From Zymoseptoria tritici IPO323 (taxonomy: Eukaryota; Ascomycota; Dothideomycetes; Mycosphaerellales; Mycosphaerellaceae): a stretch of 64,000 nucleotides of DNA. Position numbers and translations under genes: made by a program. The DNA lies in assembly GCF_000219625.1 (NCBI RefSeq), contig NC_018216.1, forward strand, positions 930,001-994,000, written 5' to 3'. This document shows, in pieces, positions 55,291-64,000 of this stretch. Numbering within the stretch: position 1 is the first letter of the stretch; each line of letters begins with the position of its first letter. The notes below the pieces were generated by a model. It saw nothing but the letters and a program-made list of their open reading frames with translations. It ran no database searches and had not been told where the DNA came from.

Positions 55291-55674
55291 ACTGTGCTTA
55301 AATCTATTCAAATTAGTCCCCGAGTCGAGGGATTTGGCGCTGGGGGCAGCCTATTCGGATTCCAAAATACGTATCTCCCTCGTCTTCTTGAACATCTGCA
55401 TAAAAGTACACAAAGCTGCCGCTCGGAGCCGGCACTTGCGATGCGTGATATATAACGACTACACGCACAACGTCGGATGGGCGGCCCAGTCCCCTTCCGT
55501 CTTCGCTCGATAGACTTCCGGTCGACTTATGAAAGTACCTTAGGCAAATTGCAGCCGACCAAACGCACTATACCCCATTCCTCTCTTCCTACACAGCTTT
55601 GCGTCTACTTTGGCATCACTCTTGCGCTATTCCAAGTCGCATCATCTACAACTTTCTCATCAGAGTCCAGCAGC

Positions 55675-57967
55675 ATGTTCGATACCCCTTTTAATCTATT
55701 GCTCAATCACACTGGGCATATGAGTCCGTACCTCATTCTTGCTGTGATCACAGCCACGTACCTTGGCTTCAAGATCGTCCGATCGCTCCACGATGCGTAT
55801 TTTGGGCCTCTTTCAAAGGTAGCTGTTCTTCACAACCCTATCGTGGCCCAGTAGTGTCACTGACACTGTGACGCCGCCCAGTTCCCAGGACCGAAGCTCC
55901 GAGCTCTCAGTAAATGGCCGTCAAATATCACAGTGATACGCGGCAGCGAAGGCGTCGAGCTTCCTGCACTCCACGAGCAGTACGGGCCAGTCGTTCGAAT
56001 CGGGCCAAAGGAGCTTTCCTACGCGGGTGGAGCGGCGTCTTGGCGAGGCATATATGGGTGGGCAAACAACCCTCGCTCCTGCCCGATGTATGCTGACTTT
56101 CGACGCAGTTTCCGGAAGTCCGGCGATGCCCATCCAGCCAAGTTGGAGAAAGACTACGGTGAGTTGCGGCCATGACTGCCCACCAAAAGTTGAAGTCTGC
56201 CACTGATTTCGCACCGTCCCACAGCCAAACCACTCAATCGAGTTGATGGGATATTCACGGCTGATGATGCGAACCACGGTCGACAGCGGAAAATCTTGTC
56301 TCACTCGTTTGCCGACAAGACTTTGAAGGTGAGAGCCGCTGCAAGGGAGACGGCCGTTGATGGAGCCTTGAGGGCGTTGCATAGCCGCCTGCCGACCTGC
56401 AACATTGCTGATTGCTTAATTTCAGGACTTTGAGCCAATGCTGAAGCTGTGGGTCGGAAAACTGACGGACAGGATCGCTGACAAGTCCGGCGAAGAGGTC
56501 GATCTGTTGCAATATTACAACTGCACCACATTCGATATCATGGGCGACTTGACTTTTGGCGAAGGTGAGCGTTCACCTCAAACGTGCCAGAATGGACAGT
56601 CTTGACCGTACGACTAGACTTGCACATGCTTGAGACTGGAGAATACAACGACTGGGTATGACCGTCTCGGAATAGGTGCCACTTGTGTCGCCGCTCACAT
56701 CGTAGCAGGTCAAGGCTATATTCCAGGGAATCAAGAGTGGCACAATCATTCGGGGGGTCAAGCACCTGAGCGCCATCTCCGAGTGGGTAGTAAACCGGTT
56801 CGTTGTGTACAACCCGAAAGTCAGGACAGCAACCGCAGGTGCGTCGGGAGAGTTGTGGGATGGGTCATCTGCAGCTAACTTTCCATAGAGCATTGGAAGT
56901 TCTCCAAAGACAGAGGCATGTACATCCATGCATCGAGTCCCACCAGGTTGAGAGCTGACTTACGAATGGATAGTGGATCGCAGACTTGCAAGAACCGAGT
57001 AAGTACGCCGATAGGTGGCAAGCATCGAATGAAAAATCCGTGGAGCTCGGGCATACATGCCGTCAGCTCCAAGCTTTGCTAATGTTTGCTCTCTATATAG
57101 TGAGCGTCGTGATCTATGGACAAAGATACTCGCGAAGAGCAACACTCCAGAAGCGCTGACATATGACGAACATCACTCCAATGCCGCCATCTTCATGGTC
57201 GCGGGCACTGAAACGGTTGGTAGACCTCGGTTGCGGCAACCCTACGAAACTGACCGTGGTCCATTCAGACCGCTGCGGCTCTCGCCGGAACAACCTACTG
57301 GCTTCTGCGCAATCCCGATTGCTTGAACAAGCTCACCTCGGAAATTCGCGATGCATTCGCGAACGCTGCAGAAATTACCCTGGACTCGGTCCAGCGTCTC
57401 CAGTATCTGCAAGCTGTACTCCAAGAGGGTCTTCGCATGTACCCACCCGTGCCCTCCAAGCTACCGCGCGAAGTGCCCGCAGGAGGAACAATGATTGACG
57501 GCGAATTGGTGAGTTAGGCTGCGAATACCGGTTCGACTGCGTTCCTAACCTTGGCTTCAGATCCCCGAACACACCAGCGTCGGGGTGCATCAACTCAGCA
57601 CCTACAGATTGGAGTCAAACTTCAAGGATGCCTACGAGTTCCACCCGGAGCGCTGGCTCGGCGACGAACGGTACGCAAACGACCACCTTGATGCTCTTGA
57701 GGCCTTCAGCGTTGGTCCCCGAAGCTGCATAGGGAAGAACCTGGCATGGCATGGTAAGTAGACTTTGACCCTATATCGAGTAATGCCTCCGTGAGATCAT
57801 GGCTACTGACCATCACCTTTGCAGAGATGAGACTCATCCTCACCAACATCCTCTTCCATTTTGATCTGCAGTTGTCAAAGGAGTCGATCGATTGGCACGA
57901 CCAAAAGATCTACACGATTTGGGAGAAGAGACCGTTGCTCGTTCGAGCGGTACCCCGATCTTCTTGA
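55675..57967 (+). CDS. Cytochrome P450 monooxygenase (12 exons)
   Basis: Exons 55675-55818, 55882-56158, 56225-56328, 56426-56564, 56618-56655, 56709-56838, 56889-56915, 56974-56998, 57101-57215, 57269-57508, 57561-57753 and 57825-57967 sum to 1,575 nt and 524 aa in frame. An N-terminal membrane anchor (YLILAVITATYLGFKIV) is followed by the hinge FPGPKLRALSKWP. Other landmarks are FDIMGDLTFGE, the I-helix IFMVAGTET, the ExxR motif in VLQEGLRMYPPVP, FHPERWLGD and the haem loop FSVGPRSCIGKNLA with the Cys ligand. The pattern resembles CYP65-type fungal P450s of secondary metabolism (isotrichodermin C-15 hydroxylase-like). The intron 56916-56973 appears to be GC-AG, since it alone preserves the VDRRLAR block. 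No polyketide or peptide synthase is visible nearby, so cluster membership is unproven. Confidence 0.9.
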
Positions 57968-58539
57968 CCAGGGGTTCTTGCTCTTGGAAAAACAGCACGC
58001 TGATGACTCTCAGCTCTATGCATTGCTCGCTTGTTGACACGGACATGATATAGATGGTGTCTCGCTCTTGCCTGCAGAATGATCCTTCGCACGCTTGGTC
58101 TTGCAGTTGTTGATATCTCTATCAGTAGTGTACAATCCGCAAAATCATGAATTACAGCACCGGGGCCAAACTCCTTGAAACGCCTTATCCTAGCATGGCA
58201 TTACTTTATTCAATTTCCGAACAGACTAGTAAGATGACAGCACCAGGACCAAGCTCTCTCCGGAAGACCTTGATCCTAGCACGACATTACCTCACACATC
58301 TCCTGAGCAGAATTATAAGGGCGGCATCGTTCGCCAGACAATCGCACGTACATCAACATTCAACATTGAACCCATCACCCCCAAACAACATCATCCGTTT
58401 GCCCGACGATACACGAACACCGACATTCGACTTCGAAAACATCAACGTCAATCAACATCGATTGTTCGCCAGACAATCTCACACACACATCGCCACCCTA
58501 CATCGATCTCATCTCCGGCAATCTCCACCTAAAAGCGCC

Positions 58540-58780
58540 ATGCAGCTCCTCGCTCTCATCTCCACGGTTCTCATGGTCCTTGGCCTCGCGGCAGCCGGTA
58601 TGTATTCCCAGCACAGTCATACACATCGCAGTGGCCTTTCTGACTGGTATAGACTGCTCGCGTCCATACTACTACTCCTCCCAAGGGAAATGCCAGCTGT
58701 ACCCTTGCGAGAGTTCGTCCGACTGCTACGGTTTGCCGATTCTAAACTGCCAGAAGGGGTTCTGCCAAGATCACTACTAG
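58540..58780 (+). CDS. Small secreted cysteine-rich protein, 61 aa, effector-like
   Basis: Two exons (58540-58597, 58653-58780; 55-bp intron with GTATGT donor and TAG acceptor). The signal peptide MQLLALISTVLMVLGLAAA ends at the intron, and the mature peptide of about 42 residues begins DCSRPYYYSSQGKC. It has six cysteines (DC, KC, PC, DC, NC, FC) with spacing C-x11-C-x4-C-x5-C-x8-C-x5-C, which would allow three disulfides. The C-terminus is GFCQDHY. Size, signal peptide, intron position at the processing site and even Cys count fit fungal effectors or knottin-like peptides. No family recognised. Confidence 0.65.
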
Positions 58781-59888
58781 ACCCCGGGTACGTTGACGCC
58801 AGACCTGTCGTTTGGATCGCCGTGCTGTCGCCCATGCTGACTGAGACGACAGGGACAAGTGAAGGTTGATGCAATGGTACTCTTCCCTCATTGAGGGTTT
58901 GACGAGGCCACGGGGACTGCCAACGAGGAGGAGTGTTGAATGCCGGTGGCTGGCGATGGCAGGCAAGCACCATCAGGCGTATGCATAGATTTCTCACACT
59001 TCTCGATTAGTCCTTCAACCAACCTCTTCATCAATTGTACAGCTTCAACAGGTTGGTGATCGCATTCTCGATGATGGTGTGCAGCGACGACTTCCCGTCC
59101 GGTCGACCTTTATGCAGCTTTTGCTATCACTCCTGCTGGAAAGCTCATTTGTCATCGAGCGCGGAAGAGACGAAAACGCAAGCTGCGAGTATTCTTGGAA
59201 GTGAGTGGAACATTCTGGTGGCCTGAATCATCATTGCAATCTGGTCTTGTAGAAATTGGGAGCCATTGGGGGGAGTACTTATAGGCATACCGGCTGCAGC
59301 CTCCCTTGGTAGGATCGAAACGCAACATGAAAGAGCCTACGCGCTGTACGCTGAATGTGGAGGAAAACACGGCCTTCTCCACCAGGAGCTTCCGCCGCTG
59401 CGCTGATTGTGAGGCAGACACGTCTTACACTCCAACTCGTTCACCCTAAGCCATGGGCTGCAAGACGTGCCATTCTTGCGAAGCAATGTCAGCTCCATTG
59501 AGTGGCATTGACTCATGGCGGGTTGCCGAAGGACAGGCTAATACCGTTGTTATGGGTGGACAGAGAGTCTGTGAATCAGCGAGTGGTGGAGTATGAGCTT
59601 GGACTTCAGTAGCATCTTAGACCGCGCCTCGGGATGATCTTGAGCATCGAACGGACTTTGTGGACACGCTGCGATTTGGTGAGGTACCTTTGCTTGCGGC
59701 TGACTGCTGCCGACTATTCGGAGTTGAGCCCGACGAACCCCATTGACCCAACTTCACCTCCTTCGCCAGTCCATGATCCCGCGACGTCTGTAGTTCACAG
59801 ATAGGCGGACATTAATGTATGTATCTCGCCGACCAGCACTTGAAGGTATTCCGTCATGTCTCGCCTGCGACGCCTTCATGATTGCCAA
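58781..59888. other. Intergenic, 1.1 kb
   Basis: Between the small secreted-protein gene and the convergent permease gene. Only short unsupported frames; no RNA or repeat recognised. Confidence 0.4.
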
Positions 59889-62109
59889 TCATGACATGCC
59901 AGTGTACGCCGCCGTCCCTCTTGTGATGTAGACCTGCCCAATCAGCACCACACAGCCAATGATAGTCGCAAAAGCGATGATCGGCAAGTTGATCCAGGCA
60001 AAGTCTCGACTCCGGACGTGAATGTTCTTCCGAGACAAGATATCTCGCCACAGGAGGCCGGCCAATGAAGCACTGAACGCTGTGCTAAATGCGCCGTAAT
60101 TGACTCCGATAACCATGCTGTATACGGTGGCCCAGAACATGCGCTTCGAGATGGGAATGCCGTCGTTGTGTCGAATCTGGATCCAGGATTGGAGAACGCG
60201 ACAGAGGAGGATGGTGGTGCCAATGTTGGTGCCGGCGAACTGTAGGTTCGTCAGTGACTGCCAGATATGGCTTCGGCTTGAGCACTTACATTGCAGAGGA
60301 CGACGGATAGGAAGGCCATTCCGCCGATGGCACCAACCACGCCCGTTTTCAAGACCCAGTGATTCCACCCATATGCGAACACTGCCACCCAGCCCTTTGT
60401 CACTAGTCCCTCCACGAGGATGAACATGCAGAACGCGAAAGGGACGAGCTTCAGGGGCAGATAGCGAAGGACGGTCGTGGCAGTGGGAAAGGTCTGTCTT
60501 GCCCACTTCCAACAACTGACGATAAGAGAGTAGAGGGTCTTTTCTTCATGCGGTGCGTCTGGCGCAGACCGCGATAGGGTCGATGCAGCGGCTGCTTCTG
60601 TAATAGATGGAACTTTCGATGTGGCTGTTTGCGAACAGTCTTTCTCGTGGACGGGTACTTTTTCGGTCTCGTCTCGAAGATCCATGGCAATCGAGGAGAC
60701 GTCGTCCTGTGGCGGCGATGTTTCCTTTTCGAGAGCTTGCCCGGGACAGGTATCTTTACTAAATTCAGCATCTGGTGCGGAATCGACTTTGGACTCCGCG
60801 GGCAGCTCATCCATTTTGAACTCATCGGAAGTTGTCTCGGACTGAAGCTCGCCCCTTGCGGTCCGCCGTGAATGGTCACGATGCTTCCAGCCTCGAACGA
60901 CATCCCATGTGAACATGATGGCGGCCGCTGGCGTAGTGACCCAGTAGACTGGATGCTCGCTCCCACTTGGACTCGCAGCATTCAATACGAGAATCGTGAT
61001 CAAGGTTGCACCCATGAGTGTTGCTCCGAAGATTGCGCTCGGTCGGTCCAGATAGGGATTGAGAATCTCGGAGAGTGCAGTCAAGTCGTCGTCGTCATCT
61101 GTTGGCTTTTCCACAGGAATGTTCGGATTGACAGGTTCCCGCATCTTGACCTCATCGGGAAGCTCACACATTTGGATGGTTTTCGGCACCTGCAACAAGA
61201 CTAATCAGAGATGTGGCGCCAAGGGGTGATGCCTGTACTTACGAGACCGTTACCTCGAAAGAGGACGTACAGCAGAAATGGAAAGAGAAGGACCACAGTG
61301 GCGATAACTGGAACTATAACATTCGCCGTATAGACGATGAACTTGATCCCAAATGCTCCGGCCAAGACGAGGTTGGTGGGATTCGAGGAGACCAGTACGG
61401 TGGACCCAATGTTTGCCATAGCAAATTGGGCATATATCCAGGCTTTCTCGTGGTGTATGTTTTGAGAAGCTTTTGTTACATACGCGAGGAAAGGTGTACC
61501 GGACAATACGATAGGGTCGTTCCCTACCAGACATGCCATGCCGAAGAAGAAGCAGTAGAGATAGAAGAAGAGACGGTGACCGTGCTTTCCGCCTTTCTGA
61601 AGCACCTTGAAGGCGAGCCACTTGATCAAGCCTGATGCATCGATGGAGATGGCAATGTAGGCCAGTGTGATGAAGAAGGCCATAATGTCAATGGGCGCAA
61701 TGTGATTGGCGCCGATGGTGCCATCGTGTACCTCTTTTCTGCCGATCGCATGAATGGCCAGCAGAAACAGGTCGGCAATGAGAGGAGCCGTAACAAGGTC
61801 CACCGGGAACATGAAGCGTACGAAGAATGTCGCGGGCTCGCCGGCCGGTCGTGCTGATGTCTTTGGCACGATCCGCAGCGCTCGCAAGGACGCCACGACA
61901 GCAGACACCAGCTGCCGTGGAAGGTATACCGGAATGTGAAATGGGAACAGGACCGTCAGATCTGAGGGGCAGACGCGGCGTCAGTCTGTCGCTCAGCGAT
62001 AGCAGAGGCGGTGTGGGTAGAACATACTGGCCAAGACAAAAACGATCAGTGTGATGATCGAGCGCCATTCCCGAATGCGATCAGTGTCCAGATCCACGGT
62101 ATCGGACAT
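59889..62109 (-). CDS. ArsB/NhaD-type (ion transporter superfamily) membrane permease
   Basis: Four exons (62028-62109, 61243-61961, 60290-61189, 59889-60239; introns 66, 53 and 50 bp) give 683 aa. About 11 membrane segments in two halves flank a long hydrophilic cytosolic loop (about residues 330-470, rich in Asp, Glu, Lys and Ser). IT-superfamily marks are NDPIVLSGTPFLAYVTKA, the hairpin SSNPTNLVLAGAFGI in the first half, and FAGTNIGTTILLCRVLQSW in the second, the paired re-entrant loops of CitM/ArsB/NhaD carriers. The family moves organic anions, arsenite or Na+/H+; the substrate here cannot be decided. It is divergently transcribed from the anion transporter at 63507 across 1.4 kb. Confidence 0.85.
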
Positions 62110-63506
62110 GACTGGATTGGCTGCAAGGATGATTATGAGTTCGGACGGAAAGCGAGGGACAATGACTGCTTCGTTGTGAAACGCGGCATCGTAGACGATG
62201 CAGGACGATGCTCTTGTATCTTCGTCACAGCGCGTTGTTAGTGTTGAGGTAGAACTGTGCTGACAGAGGCAGTGTTCGTCTGGGGTCTAGCTGACAGAGG
62301 CGAAGCTAACAAGGAACGACCAGGTGGAGGCGGAGGGAGCTGACAAGTCTTGCTTGGCATGCCAGGGCTGGTTGATGGAACGGACAGGTGCCGGGTGTTG
62401 AGCTGGCGGTGAACGCAAAGGTGAACTGGTTCCGTGCCGGGTGACAAAATTGCTGCACAGACTACCTTACCTGCACGCCTATCTAGCATACCTAGATACC
62501 ACAGTAACAGCACGATCATTGTGCAAACCAAGTAGGCCAACATATAGCATGTCTACTAGCATACCTAGACGTCTTTCTACCATGTCCAAGGTACGAACTC
62601 ATCCTTATGCCTGTTTAGTTCTGATATGTCGACTACCTCGGACACGACTTTTGCGACAAGCCACTATTTTTGTCCCCAGAACAGAGAGGTCTTGGCGTTC
62701 ATCACCTCACCTCATCTTTCTTTCCATCACCTCATCTCATCACCTTTCATCACTACCTCACGTCGTCAGCTTCCATGGACAAGACCTTGTCAGACCTTCT
62801 TTGTCCAGCTAAATCGGGTCATCAACGGCTCGAGAGCTCAACGCGCCAAGAATCCTCTAGCCTCGACATCGTCGTCGACGACGACTCCGCCCTTGTCCGC
62901 TCTGCCCTACCCTGCCTCTCCGTGCTCACCGACATGCCTCAACTACACCTCTCCCACGTTCTCATCTCTCGCTGTCGCGATCAACCCTGCAGCGTGCATG
63001 GCATACCGTTCGCTCGCTCCCACCGAGCATCGATACAGTCATGAACAGCGCACGATTATGTGTTTCATCTAGCCTCGCTCCTCGTCGGCTGCTGACGACG
63101 CGTCTGGGCACAATCGGTTCTACGCCATGGTCCCTGATGAACGCGGCGATTCAGGCCACGATCGTACTGCGGCGAGCAGCGCACTGAGTTGAGCTGCGCC
63201 CCGTTCGGAACCATGGCGTGTACAGGTCCCGTACATGGACCAAGAAATGCTTGCATATCCTCGAACAGCTCATCGAGCCAATCCGAGCCCAAGATTTTGT
63301 CAATCCCTCCCTGAAGAGGACGTCAACGGAGATCTCAACGGTAGGCTCTATTCTTGTACCCACGAAGCTATCTGTACAAGCATCATCCTGAAGCTTGGAT
63401 ATATGCCCATCGTATCCGCGTCGTTGGTCGGTGGCTCCAAGGACCGCCGTTTTGTCTGCGCTATTTTCTCCATTGTCACTTTATCGTCAGTTCGCAACAA
63501 TCCGCA
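62110..63506. other. Divergent intergenic region between two membrane transporter genes
   Basis: 1.4 kb containing both promoters. A 14-bp direct repeat CTAGCATACCTAGA occurs at 62483-62496 and 62556-62569. CT-rich tracts around 62,690-62,780 and a CG-rich GTCGTCGACGACGAC palindrome near 62,869-62,883 precede the plus-strand gene and may belong to its leader; an upstream 5' UTR intron is possible. Confidence 0.5.
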
Positions 63507-64000
63507 ATGAAGGAAAGATCTGGCTTGTTCACGCGGATGTTGCGCCCATTCACACGTCGCGATGGCGCTCTTCGACCCTTCCGCTTGTTTTTCGCCGATC
63601 TGACCATTCTCTCTCGCCGCTACCTCTCCGACTGGACGGTCTTCAATCAAGTCGTCCTGGCGAGCGGAATTTTCATCTTCTTCACCAATCTCTTACCGGG
63701 CATTACTTTCGCAAGCGACCTGTACGACCTGACGGGGTCCAACTGGGGCACCATTGAGATTGTGCTGAGTATGGGCATCTGCAATGCTGTCTTTACTCTG
63801 TTCGGACTCCAGCCTTTGACGATTCTCGGTAAAGCTGCTCCGACACCCCGTCTTTCCAACGAGATGCTTACGCTCTCCATCCTCCAGGCGTTACCGGAAG
63901 CTTCACCATCCTCGCGGAGTACATCTACAAGATGTCCATCAACTCCTTTCAGGTCGACTTCCTTTCCTTCATGGCATGGTCGCTCATCCATGCTTGTTGG
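63507..64000 (+). CDS. Bicarbonate/borate-type (SLC4, Bor1-like) anion transporter, partial
   Basis: Exons 63507-63828 and 63888 to the window end (59-bp intron). The visible part encodes about 145 residues: a basic N-terminus (MKERSGLFTRMLRPFTRRDG), DLTILSRRYLSDWT, a first membrane segment VVLASGIFIFFTNLLPGITFA, DLYDLTGSNWGTIEI, then MGICNAVFTLFGLQPLTILG joined across the intron to VTGSFTILAEYIY. This is the HCO3_cotransp/Bor1 N-terminal core (LLP.ITFA ... QPL.ILGVTG). Yeast Bor1 exports borate and other members move bicarbonate. The C-terminal part lies beyond the window. The family call is strong; substrate is open. Confidence 0.88.
   Translation, partial: MKERSGLFTRMLRPFTRRDGALRPFRLFFADLTILSRRYLSDWTVFNQVVLASGIFIFFTNLLPGITFASDLYDLTGSNWGTIEIVLSMGICNAVFTLFGLQPLTILGKAAPTPRLSNEMLTLSILQALPEASPSSRSTSTRCPSTPFRSTSFPSWHGRSSMLV

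Larger units (their letters stand above)
52836..55674. other. Intergenic, 2.8 kb, no recognisable gene
   Basis: Short open frames only. A plus-strand frame at 54225-54536 (FTVPSWAMRVDSGGFRISMDP...) has coding-like composition but no known domain or neighbouring exons. From about 54,950 the sequence becomes richer in A and T and contains two groups of short repeats near 55,186-55,290. Confidence 0.4.

Overview
The window is nuclear DNA of a filamentous ascomycete (Pezizomycotina, probably a Dothideomycete). Genes carry short GT-AG introns of about 50-115 bp, often with CTNAC-type branch points. The gene families are typical of such fungi: a Zn2Cys6 regulator, an S28 peptidase, a WSC-GH3 glycosidase, a P450 and small secreted cysteine-rich proteins. 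Two inactivated LTR retrotransposons show RIP-like C-to-T mutation. The lineage is inferred from gene content only.

Layout. 1-12.5 kb: a PSR-type phosphatase, a cysteine-repeat protein, a small secreted protein with a broken frame, a flavoprotein reductase and a glycogen-targeting phosphatase subunit (GAC1 type). 12.5-21.9 kb: gene-poor, with one credible small secreted protein near 20.5 kb. 21.9-24.9 kb: a mitochondrial BolA protein and an SNX41/ATG20 sorting nexin. 25.0-32.3 kb: Ty1/copia element A (+ strand), carrying a nested 887-bp insert. 32.9-40.9 kb: a dense housekeeping block with an OGFr-like protein, an NFKBIL1-like protein, a Ste14-type methyltransferase, an SDR, a C11orf54-like DUF1907 protein and an S28 peptidase. 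41.6-47.9 kb: copia element B, inverted relative to A. 48-58 kb: Zn2Cys6 regulator, WSC-GH3 beta-xylosidase, a 12-exon P450 and a 61-aa secreted protein. 59.9-64 kb: an ArsB/NhaD-type permease divergent from a bicarbonate/borate-type anion transporter that runs off the window.

The most notable region is the retrotransposon pair. Both copies are bounded by 171-bp LTRs and intact 5-bp target-site duplications. They have exactly the same length (6,358 bp) once the nested insert and its duplication are subtracted. C-to-T change is almost complete at CCA and TCA (read on either strand) but largely spares ACA and GCA, and it stops inside the LTRs. Each copy also carries a tRNA-Cys-like sequence on the opposite strand and a possible extra reading frame between pol and the 3' LTR. 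One element lies 62 bp upstream of a Zn2Cys6 regulator, the other 178 bp upstream of SNX41.

Exon-intron models were built by eye from splice signals, frame and family conservation. No alignment or transcript evidence was available.
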